DNA of 64,000 nt from DATMER01 sp031390755 (lineage in GTDB: Bacteria > Acidobacteriota > Thermoanaerobaculia > Multivoradales > UBA5704): assembly GCA_031390755.1 (NCBI GenBank), contig JANMTS010000105.1, positions 62,001-126,000 on the forward strand, given 5' to 3'. How positions within the stretch are numbered: position 1 is the stretch's first letter; each line of letters begins with the position of its first letter. Position numbers and translations under genes: made by a program. Under the pieces are notes generated by a model. The model was not told where the DNA came from. It made no database searches and saw nothing but the letters and a program-made list of their open reading frames with translations. Below are positions 1 to 8,192 of this stretch, in pieces.

Positions 1-605
1 GGCGCCAGCGATACGACCTCATCCTGATGGACGTCCACATGCCGGGCATGGACGGCCTGGAAGCCACCCGGCAGCTGCGCTTGAGCGTCGCCGAGCCCGA
101 TCAGCCGCGCATCGTGGCCGTGACCGCCAATGCCCTGCGCGGCGACCGGGAGGTCTGCCTGGCCTCGGGCATGGACGACTACCTGAGCAAGCCCGTTCTC
201 TTCGAAGACCTGCAGGCGGTCATCCTGCGCGTGGAGCGCCCCCCCGCTCCGGAAGACGGCGTGCTCGAAGAGAGCCAGCTCTCCTCCCTGGAGTCTCTGC
301 TCGGCAAGGCGCAGTTGCGGGAGGTCATCGACGCCTTCCTGAAGGAGCTGCCCAGGCAGCTGGACGCCCTGCGCGACTCCGCCGACCGTCAGGACGGCTC
401 GGCCCTGGCGTTCACCGCCCACAACCTCAAGGGGTGCAGCGCGCAGTTCGGGGCCATGCGCGTTTCGGCCCTGAGCCTGGAGATCGAGAAGGATGGGAAG
501 GAGAAGTCCTTCACCTCGGTGGAGGCGCACCTCGACGAGCTGGTCCGCGAGCTGGCCCGGCTGGAAACCGAGCTGCGGCGCCGGGTCTCCCCGGGTTCCG
601 CCTGA
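1..605 (+). CDS. Hybrid sensor kinase C-terminus (receiver + Hpt), 5'-partial
   Basis: The frame is open from the window edge (phase set by base 3), so the N-terminus lies outside. The visible part starts in the middle of a response-regulator receiver domain: the phospho-acceptor Asp is in LILMDVHMPGMDG, the conserved Thr/Ala switch in VAVTANA, and the Lys in LSKPV. An Hpt domain follows, with its phospho-accepting His in AHNLKGCSAQFGA. This receiver-then-Hpt order is the usual tail of a multistep phosphorelay kinase such as the BarA/ArcB type. Signal flow from an upstream kinase core is inferred, because that core is not in view. No operon partner is seen downstream; the next gene is convergent and only 6 bp away. 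Confidence 0.9.
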   Translation, partial: RQRYDLILMDVHMPGMDGLEATRQLRLSVAEPDQPRIVAVTANALRGDREVCLASGMDDYLSKPVLFEDLQAVILRVERPPAPEDGVLEESQLSSLESLLGKAQLREVIDAFLKELPRQLDALRDSADRQDGSALAFTAHNLKGCSAQFGAMRVSALSLEIEKDGKEKSFTSVEAHLDELVRELARLETELRRRVSPGSA

Positions 606-611
606 AACTGT

Positions 612-2237
612 CTAGCCCGTATAGACGTCGTCCTGCTCGATCTTCGACAGCACCCAGTCGAAGTCGCCGCGGGTGAGCTTGGCGCCGCAGTGCTGGCATT
701 CGCCGGCCATGTTCACCTGGTCCGTCGGGGCGCCGCAGTTCGGGCAGCTCCGGTCGGCGCGCGGCGCGCCGTGGACGCCCGCGGCGCGGATCAGCGTCCA
801 GTATTCGGTATAGCGCCGTTCCTGCCGCGGGTTGCCCGAGACGAGCGCGCCGTCCTGCTGGCGGACCGTGGAGTCCCTGCCGCTGCCCCAGACGCGGCAG
901 GTGACCGAGTCGTAGCGGGCGTCGCGGACCACCTTGGCGATGGTCCACTCGGTGATCCGCATGCCTTCGAGGACGTTGCGCAGCCCCTGGGTCCGATAGG
1001 CCGCGATCCAGTACTGGAGGTAGTCGAAGAGGCCGTCCGACACGTAGGCCCGGGCGGGGGTAAGATCGAGCGCGGTCCAGGAGCCGTTGAGCTGGTTGTA
1101 GATCAGCGCCAGGCGGGCGCCGAGCGCCTCGTCGGTGGTGGCCGGATCGTCCCGCAGCAGCTCGGCGCGCCGTTCGCGGACCTGCGGGTGATAGACGGTG
1201 GGCCAGTCGGTGCCCACCTCGGCGACCGAGCTGACCAGGGCCGGCGGCCGGGCCTCGACCTTGAGCAGCTCGATGCTCTGGACGGTCCAGTCGAAGCGGC
1301 CGCCCGAGACGACCTCGCCGCAGTACGAGCAGCGGTCGCCTGCAGCAATCCCCGCGGTATCGGCGGCATTGGCGGCATTGGCGGCGGCGGCGAAGGGCGC
1401 GCCGCAGTTCGGGCACTTGAAGCTCGCGACCTGATCCCGGGGTTTGGTGCGGGCCGTCGAGCTGCGGACGAGATGCCAGCGCTCGCGGACGTACTGAGCG
1501 CGGTTGCCTGCCGTTGGATTGGCGAGGGTCAGGTTCGCCTCAAAATCGAGGACCACCTGGACCCAGCCCGGAGCCTGCGGAGAGGCGTCCACCGCTGCGA
1601 TCCCCGCGATCCCCGAGATCCCCGCGCCGGGGGGCGGCGGGATGCGGACGGGCAGCGACAGACTGGCGATGCGCATCACGCCCACCACCACGCTCGTCAC
1701 CGGGGTTCCCACCGGGGAGCGCTGCTGGAGCTGATCGCGCGCCGGCGCGCTCAGGTAGGGAGCGAGGCCGTCCAGCTGATGCCGGTCGGCGCGCGCCTGG
1801 TGGGCGCGGGCGTAGAGCGCGTAGGCGAAGTCCTCGAACAGCACGACGGAGAACTCCGGATCGACGGTCCGGATCCCGTCGAGATCGGCCGAGCGGGACC
1901 GTTGCGGCACTGCCGGAGTCACCGTCGCGAGATCCCAGTTCTGAGACGTCTTGTTCCGCGCCTTCTTCCAGGCCATGAAGCCGAGGATGCCGGCGATCGT
2001 CAGGGGGATGCCGACCACCGGGTAGCGGATGACGAGCTCGATCCAGAGGCGGATCAGCAGGAAGATGAAGCCGGAGTCTCCACCGCCGCCGCCGCTCCCT
2101 CCGCTTCCGCCGGAGAACCCCTCTCCGCCGCCGGGCCGGGCGATGGCCAGAACCGGAATCAGCAGGAGGATCAGGGTTCCGAGGCCGAGGAGAACCTGGC
2201 GCCGGAGACGCCGGAGGTGCCGCCGATTCCGGCTCAC
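612..2237 (-). CDS. Tim44-like membrane protein with two zinc ribbons
   Basis: A 541-residue protein with an N-terminal hydrophobic leader, a Gly-rich stretch, a second membrane segment at about residues 50-80, and a long Tim44/YbaT-like domain holding two zinc-ribbon knuckle pairs (CPNCG about 272 with CSYCG about 300; CPNCG about 496 with CQHCG about 515). The first ribbon is split by an Ala-rich low-complexity insert. The start chosen is GTG at 2237, which forms a GTGA overlap with the stop of the upstream TPM gene; the frame is open further upstream but reads Arg-rich shadow sequence. Translational coupling with the TPM gene suggests the two act together in the envelope. The exact role is unknown. 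Confidence 0.8.
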   Translation of the reverse strand: MSRNRRHLRRLRRQVLLGLGTLILLLIPVLAIARPGGGEGFSGGSGGSGGGGGDSGFIFLLIRLWIELVIRYPVVGIPLTIAGILGFMAWKKARNKTSQNWDLATVTPAVPQRSRSADLDGIRTVDPEFSVVLFEDFAYALYARAHQARADRHQLDGLAPYLSAPARDQLQQRSPVGTPVTSVVVGVMRIASLSLPVRIPPPPGAGISGIAGIAAVDASPQAPGWVQVVLDFEANLTLANPTAGNRAQYVRERWHLVRSSTARTKPRDQVASFKCPNCGAPFAAAANAANAADTAGIAAGDRCSYCGEVVSGGRFDWTVQSIELLKVEARPPALVSSVAEVGTDWPTVYHPQVRERRAELLRDDPATTDEALGARLALIYNQLNGSWTALDLTPARAYVSDGLFDYLQYWIAAYRTQGLRNVLEGMRITEWTIAKVVRDARYDSVTCRVWGSGRDSTVRQQDGALVSGNPRQERRYTEYWTLIRAAGVHGAPRADRSCPNCGAPTDQVNMAGECQHCGAKLTRGDFDWVLSKIEQDDVYTG

Positions 2238-2857
2238 CCGCAAACCTCGTTCGCCAGCTCGTCGACGTCGTCGTGGGCGCAGGGCAGAGCGGGACCGAGG
2301 ATGGCCGCGAGGCCGCGCACCCGTTGCGCCACCTGAAGGCCGTCCCCTCCTGCGCGGACCACTCTTTCGAGGCCGCCCACGATCTCCTTCCAGGCCTCGC
2401 CGGCGGCCAGCGTTTCCAATCCCACGTCGGCGACGACGGCCGCTTCCCGTTCCAGGACGGAGACGTAGAGGAGGATGCCCGTGCGGCCCGACGTGCCGTG
2501 GATCCGCTTCTCCACGAACAGGGCGCGGGCCGCGGTTTCCACCTGTCTGCGGCGATCGGCCGGACCGGTGAGCGCCCGCCGGACGCCAGGAAGCCGGGAG
2601 CTGCTCCACCCTGTCAGAAGACCTGCCAGGAGAGGGTCGAGGACGAACCAGACGAGACCGAACTCCCAGTGGGAGAAGAGAAGGACGGAGAGCACGGCGA
2701 TCCCCGCCAGGACTCCCGCGGTCAGGTCGGCGTGCAGATAGGAGCCCGACCGGGCGCGGACCGCCACGACCAGCTCGGCGCTCGTGACGGCCTCCACGTC
2801 GCGGACGGCGTCGATGAGGGCCCTCTTGGCCTGGTCGGTGAGAAACGGCTTCGCCAT
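2234..2857 (-). CDS. TPM-domain membrane protein
   Basis: A 207-residue protein with the TPM_phosphatase (YgcG/TLP18.3/Psb32) pattern: an N-terminal acidic/basic helix with VEAVTSAELVVAVRARSG, two membrane segments near residues 45-85 (AGVLAGIAVLSVLLF and FGLVWFVLDPLLAGLL), and a core with EKRIHGTSGRTGILLYVSVLE followed by the VVADVGLE motif. Such domains occur in envelope proteins of unclear biochemical function, some with phosphatase activity. It overlaps the downstream zinc-ribbon gene by 4 bp. The start at 2857 has no good Shine-Dalgarno, and a TAGACT box lies 12 bp upstream, back-to-back with the promoter of the divergent gene. Confidence 0.8.
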   Translation of the reverse strand: MAKPFLTDQAKRALIDAVRDVEAVTSAELVVAVRARSGSYLHADLTAGVLAGIAVLSVLLFSHWEFGLVWFVLDPLLAGLLTGWSSSRLPGVRRALTGPADRRRQVETAARALFVEKRIHGTSGRTGILLYVSVLEREAAVVADVGLETLAAGEAWKEIVGGLERVVRAGGDGLQVAQRVRGLAAILGPALPCAHDDVDELANEVCG

Positions 2858-2873
2858 GGGTCCGGTTCGAGTC

Positions 2874-2879
2874 TATCGT
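2874..2879 (+). promoter_or_regulatory. TATCGT box, leaderless start at 2887
   Basis: TATCGT is 7 bp before the ATG. It overlaps a TAGACT box on the other strand (2875-2870) that points to the TPM gene. Confidence 0.45.
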
Positions 2880-2886
2880 AGAAGGG

Positions 2887-3543
2887 ATGACCGAGGCGCT
2901 TTCGATCCCCTGCCCCCGCTGGAGCGTTCCCCGCCGGGCCGCCGGCTGGCGAAGCTGGGACGGCGTGCCGGCCCGATCCCTCGTCCTGTCCGACGGCAGC
3001 GGCCCACCGGAGCAGGCGACCTCGGTCGGGCTCTGCTGGGACGAGGAAGCCCTTCACGTCCGCTTCGACTGCGAGGACCGGCACGCCTGGGGAACCTTCA
3101 CGAAGCGGGACGAGCCGCTCTGGCAGGAGGAGGTCGTCGAGGTCTTCCTGGCGCCGGGGGAGGCCGACCCGGTCCGCTACGCCGAATTCGAGGTCAGCCC
3201 GGCGGGCGTCGTCTTCGACGCCCGCATCCACAATCCGACCGGGCTGCGGCAGGACATGACGGCGGACGTGGCGTGGAGCTGTCCGGGGCTTCGCTGGGCC
3301 GCCGGCAGGGGAGACGCCCGGCAGGACTGGTGGGCCGAGATTTCGATCCCCTGGGCCGGCCTGGATCTCGACGGAAGGAACAACCTGCCGAAGCTCTGGC
3401 GGGCCAACTTCTACCGCGTGGAGCGGCCGGATAGGGGAGAGCCCGCCGGCGCCGAATACAGCGCCTGGTCTCCCACTCTCGTCCGGCCCGCCGACTTCCA
3501 CAAGCCGGCGCGGTTCGGTCTGCTGGAGCTGACCGGTATCTAG
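2887..3543 (+). CDS. CBM9-like carbohydrate-binding domain protein
   Basis: A single-domain 218-residue cytoplasmic protein with no signal peptide. The fold signature is that of the family 9-like carbohydrate-binding/DOMON group: VGLCWDEEALHVRFDCED, then WQEEVVEVFLAPG, YAEFEVSPAGVVFDARI, WWAEISIPWAGL and a final WRANFYRVERP...SAWSPT block. Related proteins bind sugars or act as accessory modules, but the lack of a signal peptide makes a secreted role doubtful. The gene is monocistronic and divergent from the TPM gene, and has a TATCGT box 7 bp before the ATG. Confidence 0.75.
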   Translation: MTEALSIPCPRWSVPRRAAGWRSWDGVPARSLVLSDGSGPPEQATSVGLCWDEEALHVRFDCEDRHAWGTFTKRDEPLWQEEVVEVFLAPGEADPVRYAEFEVSPAGVVFDARIHNPTGLRQDMTADVAWSCPGLRWAAGRGDARQDWWAEISIPWAGLDLDGRNNLPKLWRANFYRVERPDRGEPAGAEYSAWSPTLVRPADFHKPARFGLLELTGI

Positions 3544-3549
3544 AAGGCG

Positions 3550-4698
3550 TCAGAAGGGCGTCTTGCCGAACAGCAGCTCGACGCCCAGGCCGACGAGCGC
3601 CGAGCCTTCGCGCGGCTCGTCCCGGTACTCACGGGGCCAGGAGTAGCCGCCGATGAGCTCGCCATAGAGCCATTGCCGGTTGAGGGGCCGCCGGTAGACG
3701 GTGCGGGCGCCGTACTCCCTCAGGCCCACCTCCGCGTCGGTCGAGCCGCGGACGAACAGCTCCCAGGCGATCGCCGACCTCGATCCGAGGTTCTGGTAGA
3801 GCACCGTCGCCGTCCGCCAGTCGAGGCCGTCGGTGGATTCGGAGAACGTGCCCACGGTTCCCCAGTGGAAGAGGAGCGTCTTCCGCAGCACATGGTCGAA
3901 GTCGGCGCTGGTCGTCGACCCGAAACCGTCCCGGTTCTCATAGAAGACCGTCTCCCGCAGGCGCCAGACCGACCGCTCGCCGACGAAGACGTTGCGCCGC
4001 AAGCGGCCCTGGACGAAGACCTCGGGCGCCGTGCTCAGGCGGCCGCCGACCCGGAAGTCGACGCGCTCCGACCACTTGCCGGGAGGCGAATACCCGAGAC
4101 CCGCGAGCCAACGCTCCTCGGTCTCCACCCCGAACACCGACGAGCGGATGGCGAAGCCCTCCTCGCGGTCGCGCACGACGTCGTCGCGGTCGTCCCGGCC
4201 GACAAAGACGTTGAAGCGCCGCTTGAGGTTCGGCAGCTCGTAGTTGAGGCGCAGCCGGCTCTTGAGCTTCGTTCCATCCGCCTCGGTGTAGAGCGTGGAC
4301 AGCTCGACGCGTCCGGACACGGCGCGGGCGTTCTCGATGTCGGGCTTGCCGCCAAAAAGTCCGTCGAACCAGAGCGTGGCGCCGCAGAAGGTCTCGGTGA
4401 GATAGCGGCGGCTCTCGTCGATCAGAGCCTCGTCCGAGGTCGTTCCCGCCCGGCACAGATCGCGAAGCGACGGCTGCTCCACGGTGGCAGCCGGATTCGT
4501 CCCTTGAGGAGCCGTCTCCTGGGGAGCGGTTTCCTGGGGAATCTCTTGGGGAATCTCCTGGGGAACAGGCGCTTCGGGAGCGGTCTCCTGGGGAACGGTC
4601 TCCGGCCTGGCTCGGCCGGCACAGCCGACCAGGGCGGCCGCGAGCCCCGAGGCAAGGAGCAGGAGTGGCAGGCGAGGACGGCGGCGGTAAGTAGCCAT
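3550..4698 (-). CDS. Lipoprotein with PQE repeats and barrel-like C-terminus
   Basis: A 382-residue protein. A basic N-terminus and hydrophobic run end in the lipobox LVGC (Cys about 24), predicting a lipoprotein. Next comes a low-complexity linker of repeated PQE/PQET units (about residues 30-70), itself encoded by a short DNA repeat. The rest consists of alternating amphipathic strands with charged turns and aromatic ends (for example SRLRLNYELPN, WELFVRGS, and the C-terminal VGLGVELLFGKTPF), compatible with an outer-membrane barrel-like or autotransporter-like fold. No family is recognised with certainty. The ATG at 4698 is the only sensible start; it has TAACAT 8 bp upstream and no Shine-Dalgarno, suggesting a leaderless mRNA. 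Confidence 0.75.
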   Translation of the reverse strand: MATYRRRPRLPLLLLASGLAAALVGCAGRARPETVPQETAPEAPVPQEIPQEIPQETAPQETAPQGTNPAATVEQPSLRDLCRAGTTSDEALIDESRRYLTETFCGATLWFDGLFGGKPDIENARAVSGRVELSTLYTEADGTKLKSRLRLNYELPNLKRRFNVFVGRDDRDDVVRDREEGFAIRSSVFGVETEERWLAGLGYSPPGKWSERVDFRVGGRLSTAPEVFVQGRLRRNVFVGERSVWRLRETVFYENRDGFGSTTSADFDHVLRKTLLFHWGTVGTFSESTDGLDWRTATVLYQNLGSRSAIAWELFVRGSTDAEVGLREYGARTVYRRPLNRQWLYGELIGGYSWPREYRDEPREGSALVGLGVELLFGKTPF

Positions 4699-4706
4699 GA
4701 TGGGCG

Positions 4707-4712
4707 ATGTTA
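4707..4712 (-). promoter_or_regulatory. TAACAT box, leaderless start at 4698
   Basis: On the minus strand TAACAT is 8 bp before the ATG with no Shine-Dalgarno between them. Confidence 0.45.
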
Positions 4713-4762
4713 GCTCATCCGGAGACGCGCCGCCCTTTCGGGCGAGAGGGAGGATGGGGGCG

Positions 4763-4815
4763 CCCTCTCCCTCACGCGTGAGGGAGAGGGATGGGGAGAG
4801 GGAGGATGGGATCAA
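4763..4815. repeat. CCCTCTCCC dispersed palindrome, copy A
   Basis: A 28-bp perfect palindrome with 14-bp arms (CCCTCTCCCTCACG and its complement, 4763-4790) is followed by ATGGGGAGAGGGAGGATGGGATCAA-type sequence (4791-4815). It lies between the lipoprotein start and the TonB receptor stop. Confidence 0.85.
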
Positions 4816-4823
4816 CCCCGGGA

Positions 4824-7001
4824 TCAAATCTTTCCCACGATCCCCAGCGAGAAGCTTCGTCCCCGCGCCAGAGTCGCGGTCACATCGCCGGCCTCGAAGT
4901 AGGTCCGGTCGGTCAGGTTGCGCCCGGCGAGCCGCAGCTCCAGCGGGTCGGAGATGTGCCAGCCCGTGCCGATCTCCCAGGTCGTGTAGCCCGGCCGCTC
5001 CGCCTCGTTCGGACCGGGGCGGTCGTCGCGCAGGACGACGGCGTTGCGCAGGTAGGCGAAGAAGCGGGCGTCCGCCCAGCGCAGCGTGGTGAAGGCGCCG
5101 TTGGCCGGGATGTCGTCGATGGGCACGCCTCCGGACTCGCCGCGGATCGACGTGACCGCCAGCTCCAGGCTGATACCGGCCACGAGCGGCATCTGGGCCT
5201 CCAGCTCGAAGCCCTTGATCTCCGCCTCGCCGCGGTTGCGGAAGAAGAAGTCGTTGCCGTCGCCGAAGCGCTCGATCAGGTCGTCGATCTCGTAGAGGTA
5301 GCCGAACGCCGCGATCGAGCCCCGGCCCACGGTCCAGCGGACCGAGGCGTCGTACTGCAGGCTCGTCTCCGGCTCGAGGTCCGGGTTGCCGGTCACGAAA
5401 CCGCGGCCGCTCGGACCGCGGAAGAAGCGGTCGGAGAGCGTGGGATCGCGGAAGCCGCGCGCCACCTGGAGAGTGGTCGTGAGGTTGGCCACCGGGCTCG
5501 CGGTCAGGGAGACGTACCCCGACATTGAGGAGCTCTCGTTCGAGCGGTCGCCGTAGAAGCCGCCCGTGTTCTCGCTCTTCACCTGGTCGCCGCGCACGCC
5601 CACCGCGAACAGGGCGCGGGCTCCGAGCGCATGGTCCCACGAGGCGAAGAGGCCGGTGTCGGTGCGGGAGGCGTCGTCGATCGAGGCGGGATTCGACACG
5701 CCGGTCGAGTTGCCGTTGGCGTCGAACGTCTCGCGCGAGGTCAGCGACTCCAGGTTGAAGCGCGACAGCACCTCGGCGCCGATCTGCAGCCGGCCGCCCG
5801 CCGCCTGGCGAGTGGCCACGGCGCGCAGCGAGCCGTCGTCTGAAACCGTCTCGGCGCGGTCGATCCGGCGGGTCACGGTCGGCGCGGGCACCCGGTCGCG
5901 GGTCAGGTTCAGCCGGTAGGTGCCGTAGAACAGCGCCAGCTCGATGCTCTCCCAGCCGCCCACCGGACCGCTGTCGAGGGCGACGTTGAAGCGCCGTGAG
6001 CTCTCCTTCGGGTAGTAGCTGCGCATCACGTTCGAGTCGATCGTCGGGTTGTCGACATCCGTGGCGTCCACCAGGGAGAACGCCACTCGCAGCCGGCCGG
6101 CCGGCGTGTCCACGGCATAGCGCAGGGCGCCGCCGCGGTCCTCATAGGAGGAGTTGGGGATCGGATCGCCGCCTCCGGACTCGCCGTCGCCGGACTCGCG
6201 CTGGTGGTACTGGGCGAGCAGGGCTCCGCCGAGCACGTCCGTCGAAGCCTCCAGGCCGAACGAGTCCTCGTCGTCCGCGCCGAAACCGGTGTTGAAGCTG
6301 TAGCGCAGCGAGGCGCCGTTGCCCGGCTCGGGATAGACCGGACGGGCGTTGATCACGCCGCCGAAGGCGTCCGAGCCGTAGGCCACGGATCCCGGGCCGC
6401 GGGCGATCTCCACGGACGCCAGTGTGAAGGGATCGAGGTAGGCGGCCGACGATCCGGCCCGGCGCTCGGTGGTCACCCGGGAGCCGTCGAGCAGCACGAC
6501 GGTGCGCCCGCGGGCGAGACCGCGGATGGCCGGCACGCCGGTCGGCCCTTCCTCGGACCGCGAGACGCCCGCGATGCCCTGGACCACGTCCACGAGCCGG
6601 TGCGGCCGGCGCTGCTCCAGATCCTCCTCGCCGATCAGCGTGGTCGCGGCGGCGGGCGGCGTCTCCAGGCCCGGGGCGACGCCCGAGGTGACGGTGACGC
6701 TGTCCTGGAACGAGGTGGGGATGGCCGCCTGGAGGGTCTCTCCAGAGAGCGATTCGAAAACCATGGGGGCCGACACCTGGCCGCCGGGGCTGGTGGCCAC
6801 AAGGCGGAACGGGACCGGCGGATCGGGGACGATGCGGAACCGGCCCTCGGCGTCGGTGGTCACGGAGCCGGCCAGGCCGACCACGGACACCTGGTGGCCG
6901 GCGGCGGGCGTGCCGTCGGGATGGACCAGCACGCCCTCGACCGCCCCGGCGAGGGCGGGGACGAGCAGCAGGGAAAGCAGGAAACACGAAATCTTGCGCA
7001 T
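4824..7001 (-). CDS. TonB-dependent outer-membrane receptor
   Basis: A 725-residue protein with a signal peptide (MRKISCFLLSLLLVPALAGA). It then has a carboxypeptidase-regulatory-like Ig domain at about residues 22-95 (GVLVHPDGTPAAGHQVSVVG, TTDAEGRFRI). The plug domain spans about 110-240, with VVQGIAGVSRSE, IRGLARGRTVVLLDG and VEIARGPGSVAYGSDAFGGVI. A 22-strand-type barrel ends in FSLGIVGKI. Ligand specificity cannot be read from the sequence; siderophore, cobalamin or oligosaccharide are all possible. The start at 7001 is chosen so the signal peptide begins normally. It lies 86 bp downstream of the secreted-protein gene at 7088-7810 and may be co-transcribed with it. Confidence 0.93.
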   Translation of the reverse strand: MRKISCFLLSLLLVPALAGAVEGVLVHPDGTPAAGHQVSVVGLAGSVTTDAEGRFRIVPDPPVPFRLVATSPGGQVSAPMVFESLSGETLQAAIPTSFQDSVTVTSGVAPGLETPPAAATTLIGEEDLEQRRPHRLVDVVQGIAGVSRSEEGPTGVPAIRGLARGRTVVLLDGSRVTTERRAGSSAAYLDPFTLASVEIARGPGSVAYGSDAFGGVINARPVYPEPGNGASLRYSFNTGFGADDEDSFGLEASTDVLGGALLAQYHQRESGDGESGGGDPIPNSSYEDRGGALRYAVDTPAGRLRVAFSLVDATDVDNPTIDSNVMRSYYPKESSRRFNVALDSGPVGGWESIELALFYGTYRLNLTRDRVPAPTVTRRIDRAETVSDDGSLRAVATRQAAGGRLQIGAEVLSRFNLESLTSRETFDANGNSTGVSNPASIDDASRTDTGLFASWDHALGARALFAVGVRGDQVKSENTGGFYGDRSNESSSMSGYVSLTASPVANLTTTLQVARGFRDPTLSDRFFRGPSGRGFVTGNPDLEPETSLQYDASVRWTVGRGSIAAFGYLYEIDDLIERFGDGNDFFFRNRGEAEIKGFELEAQMPLVAGISLELAVTSIRGESGGVPIDDIPANGAFTTLRWADARFFAYLRNAVVLRDDRPGPNEAERPGYTTWEIGTGWHISDPLELRLAGRNLTDRTYFEAGDVTATLARGRSFSLGIVGKI

Positions 7002-7087
7002 GAACGGACCTCTAGCTCGAAGCATGAACGGACACACCGCGCCCCGGATGGGCGGGCATGGGCGAATGCGCGGACCAGGGTCTCGGT

Positions 7088-7810
7088 CTATTCGTTGATG
7101 CGGCGGATCCGCAGGCGGAGCGGCACCTTGGCCGGCCGGGGCAGGGTCTGCACGGGAACGGGATGCGTTGGCGGCGAATCGAGAGCCTCGTCCTGCCGCG
7201 GAGGAGGAATGGCCGGCCGGGCCGGACCCGGCGCGAGCAGCAGCAGGCCGAAGCGCCCCGCGGGCCGGGCTTCCTGGACGTTGGACGACGGGGCCCAGGT
7301 GAACACCTCCCGCAGCCCGTCGCCCTCGCGGGAGCCTTCGACCCAGATGACCGTTCCCGGATCGTTCGAGCGCGCCTTCTCGCCGCGCGCGCGAGCCAGA
7401 AGAGGCAGCGTTGGGCCATCATCCCTGCTCATGTCCCCGACGATGCTCATGCCGGCCGGCCCCTCGACCTCGACCTCCTCCATGGTGATGCGCTCGTCGC
7501 CGAAGCGGAGTAGCATCCGCACGTTCTTCGAGGGAAAGGCGGGGACGCGGAAGTCGAAGACCCGGATCGAGCTGTCGAGGTGGGGCGTGACGCGAAGCGG
7601 CCACGTGCGTCCGCCGTCGAGGGAAAGGAAGGCCTCCCACTCCACGACTTCAGCAGGGAGGCTGAGGGGCTCCCATTCGATCGTCACCCGGGAGCCGGCG
7701 GCCAGCTCCGCGCCAGGGGCTGGAGACAATACTCGCGCGAGCTCTTCCCCGCGGGCAATGGAGGGAAGAGCGGCGAGCAGAAGGATCAGCCAGCCGAGGG
7801 AAGGACGCAC
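7088..7810 (-). CDS. Secreted Ig-like protein of unknown function
   Basis: A 240-residue protein with an N-terminal signal peptide (LGWLILLLAALPSIARG). The following domain, LSPAPGAELAAGSRVTIEW then LSLDGGRTWPLRVT, resembles the Ser-Thr-rich/Ig-like 'SPxxGExLxxGsxxxIxW' repeats of secreted bacterial proteins. The C-terminal 60 residues are Pro-rich and end in a basic RLRIRRINE. The start is GTG at 7810, with TACACT exactly 6 bp upstream and no Shine-Dalgarno; the frame is open a little further upstream but enters the repeat block. It precedes the TonB receptor on the same strand, so it may belong to the same uptake or surface function. No specific family was identified. Confidence 0.7.
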   Translation of the reverse strand: MRPSLGWLILLLAALPSIARGEELARVLSPAPGAELAAGSRVTIEWEPLSLPAEVVEWEAFLSLDGGRTWPLRVTPHLDSSIRVFDFRVPAFPSKNVRMLLRFGDERITMEEVEVEGPAGMSIVGDMSRDDGPTLPLLARARGEKARSNDPGTVIWVEGSREGDGLREVFTWAPSSNVQEARPAGRFGLLLLAPGPARPAIPPPRQDEALDSPPTHPVPVQTLPRPAKVPLRLRIRRINE

Positions 7811-7816
7811 GGCGTT

Positions 7817-7822
7817 AGTGTA
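7817..7822 (-). promoter_or_regulatory. TACACT -10-like box, leaderless start at 7810
   Basis: TACACT on the minus strand lies 6 bp before the GTG, with no Shine-Dalgarno between. It fits the window-wide TAnnnT-N6-8-start pattern. No TTGACA-like -35 was found. Confidence 0.5.
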
Positions 7823-7850
7823 GCAGGGCGGAAAAATCGGCGGCCCAAGC

Positions 7851-8165
7851 GTGTTGCAACTCCGCTCTTCTGCTACAAACAAGGTTATGTTGCAACAAAT
7901 AAGGATTCCCGTTCAACGGGAAAGCTTATCTGTTGCAAGTTAACCTTCTCTGTTGCAGCATAACCTTATCCCGCGGCCGAGAAGGTTATCCTGCAACAAA
8001 GAAGGTTTCCCGATCCTGGGATAAGCTTCTTTGTTGCAACTTGGGTTTATTTGTTGCAGCTTAACCTTCTCCCGAAGCCGCGTAACCTTCTTTGTTGCAA
8101 CTTAACCTTATCTGCCGCGGGATAAGGTCTCCCGAAGACGGGGAAACTTTGTTTGTTGCAGATGG
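7851..8165. repeat. Block of nested hairpin repeats (GTTGCA/AACCTTA)
   Basis: This 382-bp gene-free gap is filled with A+T-richer words recurring in both orientations: GTTGCAAC, CTTTGTTGCA, TTAACCTTCT, AACCTTATC. Clear hairpins are as follows. Bases 7890-7938 have a 14-bp outer stem with one mismatch, a 7-bp inner stem and a TCA loop. Bases 7942-7968 pair with 7981-8007 over 27 bp with three mismatches. Bases 7992-8004 pair with 8026-8038 over a perfect 13 bp, sharing an arm with the previous stem, so the two are mutually exclusive. Bases 8105-8112 pair with 8121-8128. The spacing is too irregular for CRISPR and no open frame stands out. It separates the sortase gene from the gene at 7088-7810. 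Confidence 0.85.
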
Positions 8166-8192
8166 AACCCAGGGGAATGCAAAAATTTCCAC

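Noticed and set aside
690..2336. Long plus-strand open frame opposite the zinc-ribbon gene
   Set aside because: Long antisense frames are expected at this G+C; it shows no domain and no Shine-Dalgarno.
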